Shown here in pieces: positions 49,233 through 58,504 of a stretch of 60,836 nucleotides of DNA. How positions within the stretch are numbered: the stretch's first letter is position 1; the number at the start of each line of letters is the position of its first letter. The translations under genes were made by a program, and so were the position numbers. Source of the DNA: an uncultured Porphyromonadaceae bacterium (GTDB taxonomy: Bacteria; Bacteroidota; Bacteroidia; Bacteroidales; UBA11471); assembly GCA_900547555.1 (NCBI GenBank), contig URHG01000011.1, positions 1-60,836 on the forward strand. Direction: 5' to 3'. Below the pieces are notes generated by a model. The model made no database searches. It saw only the letters and a program-made list of their open reading frames with translations, and was not told where the DNA came from.

Positions 49233-51932
49233 ATGGAACAAAAACAGGTTTATACCGGCCTTACCGATGAACAGGTAGCCGAGAGCCGTCGTCTACACGG
49301 CGGGAATGTGCTGACACCGCCGCAAAAGAAGTCGGTGTGGATTCTTTTTCTCGAAAAGTTCAACGACCCTATTATCCGTATATTATTGATAGCGCTGTTG
49401 CTGTCGGTTGCCGTTTCCGTGTATGAGTTTGTCGGTCTCGGTCATGGGGCCGAAGTCTTTTTCGAGCCGGTCGGAATTTTTGTTGCGGTGATGCTGGCTA
49501 CGGCTGTGGGATTCTTTTTTGAATTGAGCGCCAATAAAAAATTCGATATACTCAATCAGGTCAATGACGATATTCCCGTAAAAGTGATCCGTAACGGGAA
49601 TATTTGTGAAATATCCAAGAAGGATGTTGTAGTCGGCGATATTGTTGTCCTCGAATTGGGAGAGGAAGTTCCGGCCGATGCCGTCTTGCTCGAAAGCGTG
49701 TCATTGCAAATCAATGAGTCGACATTGACGGGCGAGCCGGTCGTATCGAAGACGACGGTAGAGGCCGATTTCGATTCCGAGGCGACTTATCCCTCGAATG
49801 AAGTGCTCCGAGGAACTACGGTTGTCGACGGGCACGGTGTGTGCCGTATTACGGCAGTCGGCGATGCGACCGAGTATGGAAAGGTTTATGAGGGGTCTCA
49901 AATACAGAATGATACCAAGACACCGCTTAATCGTCAGCTCGACGGTTTGGGACGCCTTATTTCCTATATCAGTTACACGATTGCCGGATTGATCATCATC
50001 GCCCGTCTTGTTTTGTTTTTTACTCAAAATAGTTCGCCGGCCTGGACCGAGACCGCGACGTATGTTTTCCAGACACTTATGATCGCGATCACGTTGGTGG
50101 TCGTTTCGGTACCCGAGGGATTGCCCATGAGTATTGTTTTGAGTTTGGCGTTAAGCATGAAACGTATGCTGGCGACCAATAATCTCGTACGTAAAATGCA
50201 TGCTTGCGAGACGATGGGGGCTGTGTCGGTTATTTGTACCGACAAGACGGGTACGCTTACCCAGAATCAGATGCAGGTTGCGCAAGCAGACTTCTGGGCG
50301 TTGGATGACAGGTCGTTGTCCGGCAGTGAACTGGGCAATCTGATACGGGAAGGTATTGCCGTCAATTCGACAGCTTTTCTCGATATGACCGACGGGCAGA
50401 AGCCTAAGGTTATTGGTAACCCTACCGAAGGTGCATTGCTCCTGTGGTTGAAATCGCAGGGCGAGAATTATCTCGAATTGCGGGAATCGGCGTCTGTCGT
50501 CGACCAGCTCACTTTCTCTACCGAGCGTAAATATATGGCAACCGTTGTCGATTCTCCGTTGCTCAGGAAAAAAGTTCTTTATGTAAAGGGTGCACCTGAA
50601 ATCGTTTTGAACGAGAGCAACCGAGTTCTTACCAGAAAAGGAATTCTTCCCGCATCGGAATATAAAACGGCTGTGGACGAGCAGTTGCTCGCCTATCAGT
50701 CGCAGGCGATGCGTACACTGGGTTTTGCTTACCAGATTCTCGATGACGACGAGCCTCATTTTTCCGAGGGGCGTTTGAGCGATGTCGATTTGACATTTAT
50801 CGGTATTGTCGCCATATCCGATCCTGTGCGCGAAGATGTTCCCGATGCCATACGCTCTTGTCTCGATGCCGGGGTGAATGTGAAGATCGTTACCGGCGAT
50901 ACTCCCGGGACGGCTCGTGAAATAGGTCGCCAAATCGGGTTGTGGCTTCCGTCCGATACCGACCGTAATCTGATGACGGGAGTGGAGTTTGCCGCTACGT
51001 CCGATGAAGAGTTGTTGCAACGACTTCCCGACATCAAGATTATATCGCGTGCGCGGCCTATGGATAAAGAGCGGCTTGTGCGTCTGCTTCAAAAACTGGG
51101 TTATGTCGTTGCCGTTACCGGAGACGGAACCAATGATGCCCCGGCTTTGAATGCTGCTCAGGTGGGACTTTCTATGGGAGATGGTACGACGGTAGCCAAA
51201 GAGGCCAGCAGTATTACGATTCTCGATAATTCGTTCCGCAGTATTACGAGAGCGGTGATGTGGGGACGTTCGCTTTACCAGAATATCCAGCGTTTTCTGT
51301 TATTCCAGATGACGGTCAATGTCGTTGCCTGCCTCATCGTACTCATCGGGGCTTTTCTGGGAACTCAGTCGCCGCTTACCGTTACGCAGATGTTGTGGGT
51401 GAATCTTATCATGGATACATTCGCGGCTATGGCGTTGGCTTCGTTGCCTCCCGATGAACGTGTGATGAAAGACAAGCCGCGCCGTCAGACCGATTTCATC
51501 ATTACCCGGTCGATGGCTATCGACATTGTCGGTATCGGATTGTTTTTTGTTTTGGTCTTGTTCGGTCTGTTGCAGTATTTCAAGTATGAGGGGATAACCG
51601 CTTTGTCCCAGTTCGATGTGCGGTTATTTTTCTCGAACTATTTCCGCTTTGAGAATGTTTCCGATGCTCTTTCTCCTTATGAATTGACAATTTTCTTTAC
51701 GGTATTTGTCATGTTCCAATTCTGGAATATGTTGCAATGCCGTTCTTTCCTGAGTGTGGCGGCGATTATTCTTTTCGGGCAGGTCGTCATTGTAACGATA
51801 GGTGGGCCGATGTTCGGCGTTACGCCGCTGTCTGTTCAAGATTGGATATACATTATCGTTGCGACCTCTTTTATACTATGGCTCGGAGAGTTGTACCGAC
51901 TCGTGAAAAAACTTTTTAAAGTGAAATATTAG
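49233..51932 (+). CDS. Calcium-translocating P-type ATPase (PMCA-like)
   Basis: An 899-residue inner-membrane pump. Domain order is standard: cation-ATPase N domain (about 1-60), A domain with TLTGEP (residues 164-169), phosphorylation site Asp337 in CTDKTGTLTQN, N domain with KGAPE (about residue 453), hinge TGDGTNDAPAL and about ten membrane segments. The TM4 motif is VPEGLP (residues 293-298), the signature of Ca2+-type P2 pumps; Na+/K+ pumps and Mg2+ pumps differ. It would export Ca2+ (possibly other divalent cations) using ATP. It is a lone gene; a long perfect hairpin follows. Confidence 0.88.
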   Translation: MEQKQVYTGLTDEQVAESRRLHGGNVLTPPQKKSVWILFLEKFNDPIIRILLIALLLSVAVSVYEFVGLGHGAEVFFEPVGIFVAVMLATAVGFFFELSANKKFDILNQVNDDIPVKVIRNGNICEISKKDVVVGDIVVLELGEEVPADAVLLESVSLQINESTLTGEPVVSKTTVEADFDSEATYPSNEVLRGTTVVDGHGVCRITAVGDATEYGKVYEGSQIQNDTKTPLNRQLDGLGRLISYISYTIAGLIIIARLVLFFTQNSSPAWTETATYVFQTLMIAITLVVVSVPEGLPMSIVLSLALSMKRMLATNNLVRKMHACETMGAVSVICTDKTGTLTQNQMQVAQADFWALDDRSLSGSELGNLIREGIAVNSTAFLDMTDGQKPKVIGNPTEGALLLWLKSQGENYLELRESASVVDQLTFSTERKYMATVVDSPLLRKKVLYVKGAPEIVLNESNRVLTRKGILPASEYKTAVDEQLLAYQSQAMRTLGFAYQILDDDEPHFSEGRLSDVDLTFIGIVAISDPVREDVPDAIRSCLDAGVNVKIVTGDTPGTAREIGRQIGLWLPSDTDRNLMTGVEFAATSDEELLQRLPDIKIISRARPMDKERLVRLLQKLGYVVAVTGDGTNDAPALNAAQVGLSMGDGTTVAKEASSITILDNSFRSITRAVMWGRSLYQNIQRFLLFQMTVNVVACLIVLIGAFLGTQSPLTVTQMLWVNLIMDTFAAMALASLPPDERVMKDKPRRQTDFIITRSMAIDIVGIGLFFVLVLFGLLQYFKYEGITALSQFDVRLFFSNYFRFENVSDALSPYELTIFFTVFVMFQFWNMLQCRSFLSVAAIILFGQVVIVTIGGPMFGVTPLSVQDWIYIIVATSFILWLGELYRLVKKLFKVKY

Positions 51933-51950
51933 TATCCACTTGGTGATTAT

Positions 51951-51993
51951 CCAAAGAGAGCCGGGAAGAAATTTTCTTCCCGGCTCTCTTTGG
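51951..51993. terminator. Bidirectional terminator between the Ca-ATPase gene and the GNAT gene
   Basis: A perfect 19-bp inverted repeat (51951-51969 and 51975-51993) with a 5-nt loop, between two convergent genes. Its strength comes from the stem, as the T-runs are short. Confidence 0.8.
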
Positions 51994-52035
51994 ATATGTA
52001 GATATTTTCTTGCTTATGGGTATCACGGGCAGGCT

Positions 52036-52440
52036 TTATGTCGTGAGCGTGGTAACGAACATGGGGTATTTGCCATGTCCTGTTTTGAATCCCAACGATT
52101 CGTAAAAAGCTACACCGTCTTCGTAGGAAACGAGCAGGATACGCAGATACTCTTTGTATTTTTCGAGCGTCATACGGGTAAGTTCCTTTCCGATACCGTG
52201 TCCTTGATATTCGGGGTCGACAAGCAGATAGTGAATATAGGCGGTCATGATACTGTCGTCGAGAACATTGATGAGCCCGACCAGACGGTCTCCGTCCCAA
52301 GCCGAAAGTACGGTATCGGAATTACGTAATGCCACGACCAGTCGTTCGGGATAAGCTCCCGAGGACCATTGAACCGATAGGAAGAGCCGTTTCAATTCTT
52401 CGGCCGTGAAGTCTTTCGTGTCTTTGTATTCGATAGCCAT
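52036..52440 (-). CDS. GNAT-family N-acetyltransferase
   Basis: A 134-residue protein with the acetyl-CoA-binding motif A, VDPEYQGHGIGKELTRMTLEKYK (about residues 73-95; Q-x-x-G-x-G core), and a motif B end with FYESLGFKTG. It transfers acetyl from acetyl-CoA to an amine of unknown identity. It is the last gene of the block phoB-phoR-pit-GNAT, 36 bp behind pit. Whether it is co-regulated with phosphate genes is inferred from that position only. Confidence 0.85.
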   Translation of the reverse strand: MAIEYKDTKDFTAEELKRLFLSVQWSSGAYPERLVVALRNSDTVLSAWDGDRLVGLINVLDDSIMTAYIHYLLVDPEYQGHGIGKELTRMTLEKYKEYLRILLVSYEDGVAFYESLGFKTGHGKYPMFVTTLTT

Positions 52441-52476
52441 AAATGTATGTTTATTGTTGTTTGGAGATGCAAGGCG

Positions 52477-54711
52477 TTATTCGTCTTTGTTTTTAAGGAA
52501 ATAACTTTGCGATTTGAGAAGGTTTCGGGCTTGCAATACCATTGATTTTGTCTCATTGAGTATCGAGAGGTAGAGCAGGCATGCTTTGGTACTGCTTTTC
52601 TCGTCCATGCGTCGCAGTTGACTTTTGATAGCGGCAACAATCGTGTCGAACAATCGGTCGCGCATATCGAGAACCTTGTCGAGGTCGGTGAAATTCTTGC
52701 TGCGCATCATCTCATTGATCTGAGAGAAGATTTCGTCTACGCCATCGTTTACTTTCATGAGATCGGCAACCTGTTCTTTGGTAAGACCGGTGTGGTTGTT
52801 GTCGATATGATCGAATGCGGGACGGGTAATGTGTATCAAGGCCTTGGTTACTTCGGATAGGTAGTCGACTACCTGCACATAGAAGTGCCCCGAGTTGACA
52901 TGATTTTTTTCTAATTTTCGCAGGGTATTGATGACTTCGTATTTGCGGGTATGCGCTTCTTCGTAGAGGGCGTTCGACTCGGTAACCATTTCTCGCAAAA
53001 CTTTACGGTTTTCTTTGAATACGGCGACCAAAGTCCGATTATAGATGCGTGAAATTTCTTCCATTGTGCGGCATACTTCTTCGATGCAGTTATAAAGTAT
53101 GTCTTCGGTCGTGTCGGTTTGGGAGATGGTAAGTTTACGTTCTCGACGGGCTTTTGCTTTTTTCGATTGGACTTTACGGAATGTAAAGCTGCGTACCACC
53201 GAATAGATGCCGATACCCGATGCTAAGATAACGGCTACCCAACCGCCTACAAGAAGGATAAGCGTGAATACCGAAGATATGAGCAGTGCAACGAATGCGG
53301 TGATGAACCACCCCGATATGACGGTCATAACGCCGGTAATGCGGTACACGGCACTCTCGCGCCCCCAAGCGCGGTCGGCGAGAGAGGAACCCATTGATAC
53401 CATGAAAACGACATAGGTCGTGGAAAGCGGTAATTTCAAGGAGGTCGCGATGGAAATGAGTACGGCCGATGAGGTGAGATTGACGATAGCCCGTATCAAG
53501 TCGAATGATGCATCGGTACGCTCTTCTTGTGGTAGCGGTTCGAATCGTTTATCTATCGCTTGTTGTACACGGGCTGGAACATAGCTGGTGTACCATTTGT
53601 TCATGATCAGTGCCATGCGTACGAGACCTCTTGATATCAGCGTGGAGTTGAAGCGTTCCTGCTCCTCGTTTTGCGAAGACAGCGATAACTCCGTCTGCGC
53701 TACGTGGCGAGCTTCTTTCGAAAGAAAAAGGGTAATGACCATGACAATGCCGGCTATGATGAGCAGTGTAAAATTTGCTGTTGCCGGTTGTGCCAAAGCC
53801 GACATGTAAATGTTCTCGTTTCCTGCTGCACGAGCTATTTCGTAAGAGTCGTAACCGGCGATAGGTACTCCGATGAAATTTACGAGGTCGTTTCCGGCAA
53901 AGGCCAATGCAAGTGCGAATGTGCCCGATAATATCGTGAATTTCATGATATTGACCTGTAATAGTTGCAAAATCCACAATAAGAGAGATACGGCAAGCCA
54001 CAGCAGGCTCAGGAATATAAATGTATGCTCGTGTACGAAAGCATTGAAATCGTCAGGTATGAGACCCGAGTTGTTCAACCCTTTGAACAGGGCAAAATAA
54101 ATAATACCGGTTACTGAAATACCGCACCACAATGCACCTAACCGTTTTATCATCTTGGCATAACGGAACGAGAAGATAATGCGCGACAGGTACATGAGTG
54201 TGATACCGGTAGTGAATGCTATGATGACCGAAGATAGGATTCCCGAAATGATAACCATCGCTTTCCCCGAGTTGACATACTGCGAAATATCTTGAATACC
54301 GATTTCGGGGGATATGTAGGTTTTATAACCTGCTACGGCGAGAGCTGCGCCCAAGAGACCGAATACCATCGATACGGTTGTGGAAGTGGGAAGCCCCAAT
54401 GTATTGAAAATGTTGAATAGAATGACGTTACCCAACATCATGCCCAGAAAGAGCATCATGACTTCGGAAAAAGTGAAATTCTCGGGGTAAAATACACCGC
54501 TGCGGGCTACCTCCATCATACCGTTCGACGTGAGTGTACCTATCAGGATACCGGCCGATGCAACAATGAGTATTGTCCGATAACGGGCTACGCGCGATCC
54601 CCATGCTGCGTTCATAAAATTGATCGCGTCGTTGGCTACTCCTACTATGATATTGGCGATGGCGAGCAGCCCCAGTACAATGACGATAAAAGTAAATATA
54701 GGACTCATCAA
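52477..54711 (-). CDS. Inorganic phosphate transporter PiT fused to a PhoU-like (DUF47-type) domain
   Basis: A 744-residue inner-membrane protein. The N-terminal part (about 1-510) is a PiT permease with the inverted repeats GVANDAINFMNAAWGSR, LGLPTSTTVSMVFGLLG and, in the second half, LPLSTTYVVFMVSMGSSLADRAWG. It moves phosphate with H+ or Na+, or as a metal-phosphate complex. The C-terminal 230 residues (about 515-744) are charged and helical (EEVCRTMEEISRIYNRTLVAVFKEN and similar), like PhoU/DUF47 proteins that elsewhere are a separate gene and regulate PiT. The fusion places sensor-like helices on the carrier. It lies 66 bp behind the phoR-like gene. Start ATG-ATG is ambiguous by one codon. 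Confidence 0.9.
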   Translation of the reverse strand: MMSPIFTFIVIVLGLLAIANIIVGVANDAINFMNAAWGSRVARYRTILIVASAGILIGTLTSNGMMEVARSGVFYPENFTFSEVMMLFLGMMLGNVILFNIFNTLGLPTSTTVSMVFGLLGAALAVAGYKTYISPEIGIQDISQYVNSGKAMVIISGILSSVIIAFTTGITLMYLSRIIFSFRYAKMIKRLGALWCGISVTGIIYFALFKGLNNSGLIPDDFNAFVHEHTFIFLSLLWLAVSLLLWILQLLQVNIMKFTILSGTFALALAFAGNDLVNFIGVPIAGYDSYEIARAAGNENIYMSALAQPATANFTLLIIAGIVMVITLFLSKEARHVAQTELSLSSQNEEQERFNSTLISRGLVRMALIMNKWYTSYVPARVQQAIDKRFEPLPQEERTDASFDLIRAIVNLTSSAVLISIATSLKLPLSTTYVVFMVSMGSSLADRAWGRESAVYRITGVMTVISGWFITAFVALLISSVFTLILLVGGWVAVILASGIGIYSVVRSFTFRKVQSKKAKARRERKLTISQTDTTEDILYNCIEEVCRTMEEISRIYNRTLVAVFKENRKVLREMVTESNALYEEAHTRKYEVINTLRKLEKNHVNSGHFYVQVVDYLSEVTKALIHITRPAFDHIDNNHTGLTKEQVADLMKVNDGVDEIFSQINEMMRSKNFTDLDKVLDMRDRLFDTIVAAIKSQLRRMDEKSSTKACLLYLSILNETKSMVLQARNLLKSQSYFLKNKDE

Positions 54712-54777
54712 GAGTAAGATTTTAATTAGGTTTCAGGTTAAAAGTTCTCTGCATGTATAGTGATGATTGTATGTTTT

Positions 54778-56238
54778 TTAAATTGTAGACGGACTCGTTT
54801 TTTTGAGGGAGAAGATAAATTCGAGACCTCCGTCATACAGATTATGGGCTTCGATGTTTCCGCCGTGAAAGAGTACGGCGTTCTTTACGATAGAGAGTCC
54901 CAGCCCGGTTCCTCCCAGTTTTCGGGAACGTCCTTTGTCTACCCGGTAGAATCGTTCGAAAATACGGGAAAGATGTTGACTGTCGATACCGATTCCGTTA
55001 TCTGCGAAAGAAAAGACATATTCCTCCGGCGTTTCTTTCGTTAGGTTGATAAATATATCCCGTCCGCCCGAATAGGCAATAGCGTTTTCGGTGAGATTTC
55101 TGAAAATAGATGTCAACAGGTTGGCATTCCCGAAAATCGGCAGTTCGCGGTCGAAATTGCAGTTTATCCTCATGCGCTTGTCGGCCGGCCTCAAAGCGAC
55201 TTCGGCGATAATATCTTGTACGATAGCATGAATATCGACATTTTCTCTTTCGATGAGTTGGCTGGCCTCGTCCATGCGTGTGATGGTAGAAATATCTTGC
55301 AGCAACTGGCGCAGCCTTTCGCTTTGCATATAGCTTTTTTCTATAAAGAGACGACGGGTCTCCTCATTCATGTCGGGGTTGTTGATGATGGTTTCGAGAT
55401 AACCTTGTATAGAGCTGACGGGAGTTTTCAGTTCGTGGTTGATGTTGTTGGTGAGTTGTCGTTTCAATCGTATTTTTTCCTGCTCTTCGTGCAAGACCAT
55501 GGCGTGTTCTCGATTACGGTCGGCCGTAGTTTGTTGCAGCTGGGAATAGAGTTGTACGATATGCTGGGAGATTTCTCCGAGTTCGTCGTTGGGGAAAGGT
55601 TTGATATTTTCGATGCGCTCGTTCCGGCTGGCAAGGTTTGCAAATTCTTGAAGCCGTTTTACGCTTTGCCCGATATGCCGAATGGCGAAATATCCGAAAA
55701 TGCACATGATGACGGTAAGCCCGATCATGATCCATAAAAAAGAGAAATCGGCGGTCAATAATTGGGTGAGCGAAACATTATAGGGCAGAGCCGACCTTAC
55801 TATTGTATGGCCGACTCGTGTGGCGGAGTAGAAGTAGTCTCCTTTCTCGTTTTCCGACCGTCGGCGTATCGTGTAACCTTCGCCTTCGTTGATGGCTTGC
55901 ATGACCTCTTGGCGGGAGTAGTGGTTGGGAATGGTGTCGTTTTTCCATTCGTTGGGAGCGTCGTATAATACGACACCGGTCGTGTCGATGAGGGTGAGGC
56001 GCAGGTCGGGATAACGGTTTTGGAAATGGTGTGTGATTTTGTCTAATGATTTCCCGTTATCGATGGCATCGATAATTTGCGCATTGAGCAATTGCAGCTG
56101 AATGTTGAGGTTTTCTACTTTGAATTGTTTTTCGCGTTCATACTGGAAAAGGATAAATCCGCTCATTAGTATGCCGGCAAAAAATACCAACAGAAAGAAA
56201 AGCCGTTGGGAGTAAGGAAGTCTATTCTTCAAAGCCAT
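54778..56238 (-). CDS. PhoR-like sensor histidine kinase
   Basis: A 486-residue inner-membrane kinase. TM1 is near residues 8-29 (LFFLLVFFAGILMSGFILFQ), a periplasmic sensor region follows, and TM2 (FLWIMIGLTVIMCIFGYFAI) is about residues 165-185. A HAMP-like linker leads to the HisKA box NNINHELKTPVSSIQGYLETI (phospho-His near residue 265). The HATPase domain has the N box NLTENAIAYSG and the G boxes FADNGIGIDSQHLSRIF and LGGTGLGLSIVK. The start at 56238 is preferred to 56262 as it shortens the overlap with the phoB-like gene to 17 bp. The name phosphate kinase is inferred from its neighbour PiT and from the Pho-box array in the window. Confidence 0.82.
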   Translation of the reverse strand: MALKNRLPYSQRLFFLLVFFAGILMSGFILFQYEREKQFKVENLNIQLQLLNAQIIDAIDNGKSLDKITHHFQNRYPDLRLTLIDTTGVVLYDAPNEWKNDTIPNHYSRQEVMQAINEGEGYTIRRRSENEKGDYFYSATRVGHTIVRSALPYNVSLTQLLTADFSFLWIMIGLTVIMCIFGYFAIRHIGQSVKRLQEFANLASRNERIENIKPFPNDELGEISQHIVQLYSQLQQTTADRNREHAMVLHEEQEKIRLKRQLTNNINHELKTPVSSIQGYLETIINNPDMNEETRRLFIEKSYMQSERLRQLLQDISTITRMDEASQLIERENVDIHAIVQDIIAEVALRPADKRMRINCNFDRELPIFGNANLLTSIFRNLTENAIAYSGGRDIFINLTKETPEEYVFSFADNGIGIDSQHLSRIFERFYRVDKGRSRKLGGTGLGLSIVKNAVLFHGGNIEAHNLYDGGLEFIFSLKKTSPSTI

Positions 56239-56908
56239 ATCCGTAACCTTGTCTTGTAACAATATGTCTGCCGTAAGGCTCTATTTTTTTTCTTAGTCGT
56301 GTGATGTTGACATCGATCGTACGATCGAGCACGATAACGTCGTCGCTCCATACTTGGCTCAGTATGTCGGCTCTGGAAAATATGGTTTCCCTGTTACGGA
56401 GAAAAAGAGAAAGCATCTCAAATTCGGTCTTGGTAAGTTTGATTTCTTTCCCGTCGACATGACAGGTCTTACGTTGTAGATTCAGTTCGAGTCCTTGAAA
56501 GCAGACACAATCTTCGCTTTTGTCTTTTCCTCCCCCGGTCGAACGGCGCAGTACGCTTTTTACTCGGGCAATGACTTCGCGTATCGAGAAAGGCTTGGTG
56601 ATGTAGTCGTCGGCGCCGATATCGAGACCTATGACGGTATCGTCTTCCGAGTCTTTGGCCGTGCAGAATATGATGGGTATGTGCGCAGTTTCGGGCTGAC
56701 GTTTGAGTTGTTGCGCTAACTTGAATCCGCTCGTTTCTCCCATCATGACATCGAGAAGGATAAGAGAGTATTGTGTGAGGTCCTTTTTCAGGGCTTCTTC
56801 GGCGTTATAGGCGACGTCGACCAGAAACCCTTCTACTTCGAGGTTGAATTGCAGTATCTCGCACAATGATTCTTCATCATCTATTACTAAGATTCTTATT
56901 TTTTCCAT
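56222..56908 (-). CDS. OmpR/PhoB-family response regulator
   Basis: A 228-residue regulator. The receiver domain has acidic residues Asp10/Asp11, phospho-acceptor Asp53 in LILLDVMMG, Thr in FCTAKDS and the Lys. The winged-helix DNA-binding domain (about 130-226) has LTKTEFEMLSLFLRNRETIFSRADIL and the recognition region RTIDVNITRLRKKIEPYGRHIVTRQGYGY. In the OmpR/PhoB class this binds 7-bp direct repeats in 11-bp phase, matching the array at 16180. It is the first gene of phoB-phoR-pit-GNAT. The assignment to phosphate rests on this context. Confidence 0.85.
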   Translation of the reverse strand: MEKIRILVIDDEESLCEILQFNLEVEGFLVDVAYNAEEALKKDLTQYSLILLDVMMGETSGFKLAQQLKRQPETAHIPIIFCTAKDSEDDTVIGLDIGADDYITKPFSIREVIARVKSVLRRSTGGGKDKSEDCVCFQGLELNLQRKTCHVDGKEIKLTKTEFEMLSLFLRNRETIFSRADILSQVWSDDVIVLDRTIDVNITRLRKKIEPYGRHIVTRQGYGYGFEE

Positions 56909-56931
56909 TCTCGTGAGATCTGTTTCGCGGA

Positions 56932-56939
56932 CAAAGATA
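56932..56939 (-). promoter_or_regulatory. -7 element for the phoB-phoR-pit block
   Basis: Minus-strand TATCTTTG, 24 bp upstream of the response-regulator start. No Pho-box repeat was found near it, so autoregulation is not evident. Confidence 0.55.
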
Positions 56940-56992
56940 AAAATATTTAATGATGTTGAAGAAAAAAGATACGAAAAATATGCACAATGCGA

Positions 56993-57859
56993 TTATTTCC
57001 GGCTCTCGAAATTTTGGGGTCGAATAATGCGTATGCCCGAAAATTTTTTGTTGTCTTTGAGTTGTTGCAGAATAGAACGATTTTCGATGACCACGCGCCC
57101 CTGGCTCGATGAGGCGTGTATTAGGCGTGTTTCGCCATCGTTTTGTAGGGCAATGCCTACATGGGCTATGTCGAGGCCGGGTATGTCGGTGGTAAAGGCG
57201 ATGATGTCTCCGCTTTGTATGGTGGCAAGCGAGGCCGAATCTAACTGGCATGTCGGCAGATAGTAGAAGGTTTTTCCGTCGAGGTTGCGTTCTTGCGCGG
57301 CTATGCTGTCGACAAGTGTCGCATTTCGTTGCAATACGGGGTAGCGGTCGGCATTACGGCTCATGAAATAGAGCTGCAAGGTGTCGGGTACACCTCCTGA
57401 TATTTTGGAAACGTCGGTTACAAAACCTTTCTGTTCGTTATTTGCAATCCAATCGCTGAAATAGTGTAAGCGGGAAAGGTATCCGTCGATTTTCCCGTTA
57501 CGATAACGCAGAGCGGTCAGTTGTCGGCAGAACTCGTCCCAAGTATATTGTTTTTGTACCGCAGTGCGGGCAAGAGCGAGTACGGTTTCTACAAATGTCG
57601 TACAATCGGTTTCTTGCAAATGGGGTTGTAGTTTCTCGACAGAATCCCGATCTAATGTCCCTGCTGCATATACCGTCCCTTCGAGCAGGTGGGCGTAGGC
57701 CGTTACATAGTGGGCGATGTCGGGCTGCGGAGCGATTACCGATAATAGATATACGGCGTAAAGGCTGTCGCCAGCAAAGGTTTGCGTTTGCGAAAGAACC
57801 GATACGGGCGGTTTTAGAAACCATACGATGATAAGCAGAAAATGAAGGTACCGTTTCAT
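56993..57859 (-). CDS. DUF1460 exported protein (amidase-like, NlpC/P60 fold)
   Basis: A 288-residue exported protein with a signal peptide (hydrophobic 7-24). The DUF1460 domain has the nucleophile Cys in QETDCTTFVETVLALAR (about residue 87) and the His in GLDIAHVGIALQ (about residue 231) followed by LIHASSSQGRVVIE. These match the Cys-His pair of the NlpC/P60-like fold; family structures are described as N-acetylmuramoyl-L-alanine amidases. It probably acts on cell-wall peptides or acyl chains in the periplasm. It is read toward the phoB-like gene, which has its own promoter in the 84-bp gap. Confidence 0.85.
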   Translation of the reverse strand: MKRYLHFLLIIVWFLKPPVSVLSQTQTFAGDSLYAVYLLSVIAPQPDIAHYVTAYAHLLEGTVYAAGTLDRDSVEKLQPHLQETDCTTFVETVLALARTAVQKQYTWDEFCRQLTALRYRNGKIDGYLSRLHYFSDWIANNEQKGFVTDVSKISGGVPDTLQLYFMSRNADRYPVLQRNATLVDSIAAQERNLDGKTFYYLPTCQLDSASLATIQSGDIIAFTTDIPGLDIAHVGIALQNDGETRLIHASSSQGRVVIENRSILQQLKDNKKFSGIRIIRPQNFESRK

Positions 57860-57876
57860 GGAGGTTTATTTGTTTC

Positions 57877-57884
57877 CAAAGATA
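57877..57884 (-). promoter_or_regulatory. -7 element for the DUF1460 gene
   Basis: Minus-strand TATCTTTG, 18 bp upstream of the start codon. Confidence 0.55.
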
Positions 57885-57991
57885 ATGTTTTGGAATAAGA
57901 ATGGCATCGTATGTCTCGCTTTTTCTTAAAATTTTTATTAACAGCTGTTTGTGAATAGTGGTAAAAATATTATTGTAAAATTACCATAGAT

Positions 57992-58025
57992 ATATTGTAA
58001 TATTACAATATTGTTTTTACATTTG
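57992..58025 (+). promoter_or_regulatory. 20-bp perfect palindrome with -7 element, upstream of the small unknown genes
   Basis: ATATTGTAATATTACAATAT (57992-58011) is a perfect 20-bp palindrome. TACATTTG (58018-58025) is the -7 element. The palindrome covers the -33 position, so a dimeric regulator binding there would block or recruit RNA polymerase. Confidence 0.6.
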
Positions 58026-58099
58026 TCCAGTCCTAAGTTCGAGGAACATTTGTCGCTTATACGATACAAATGCTTCCCATACTCCTAAAAATAACTGTT

Positions 58100-58504
58100 A
58101 TGAGTCATATAAATTTAAGAGAAGAAAAAGAGCGGGATTTTCTGCTTGCTTATGAAGAAGAGTTGAAAGAATTGGGCGAAGATGCCCCTTTTGTGCCACG
58201 TGATGAAATCATTTTCAGGACGTTGCACAGCGGTCGCGGACGTTTCTATGTCTCTTTCGAAGAGGCTGCCCGACAGGTGAAGCGCATTTATAACCGCCGG
58301 CCGTTGAAATGCCGTAACCAGAGAAAAGTTGCTATGTATCAAGAGTTGGCCCGGCTGGTTGCCGAGTACCGAATGCGTAAACCCGGGGCGTCGTTCAGAG
58401 ATGCTTTATTTACCGTGTTGGCCGAGGCGAAAGCTTCCCGTTTCTTTTTCGGCGTGCAGACCGGTCGTTTGATTCTTTACCGTCGTCAGCGTTGTGCCGT
58501 ATGA
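58100..58504 (+). CDS. Small basic protein of unknown function with an internal repeat
   Basis: A 134-residue protein rich in Arg and Glu, no signal peptide, no recognised domain. A half-repeat is visible: FRTLHSGRGRFYVSFEEAAR near residue 44 and LFTVLAEAKASRFFFGVQTGR near residue 104, each ending in a short basic tail (YNRRPLKCRNQ and YRRQRC). I recall proteins with this doubled RFY-type block in Bacteroidetes prophage-like regions, but could not check. The start at 58100 (MSHINLREEKERD) is preferred to an upstream ATG at 58070. It overlaps the next gene by 4 bp (ATGA). Confidence 0.65.
   Translation: MSHINLREEKERDFLLAYEEELKELGEDAPFVPRDEIIFRTLHSGRGRFYVSFEEAARQVKRIYNRRPLKCRNQRKVAMYQELARLVAEYRMRKPGASFRDALFTVLAEAKASRFFFGVQTGRLILYRRQRCAV

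Noticed and set aside
57973..58001. A third Pho-box array upstream of the small unknown genes (TTGTAAA and TTGTAAT, 22 bp apart)
   Set aside because: The unit between them does not match, and the sequence is explained better by the 20-bp palindrome at 57992-58011.
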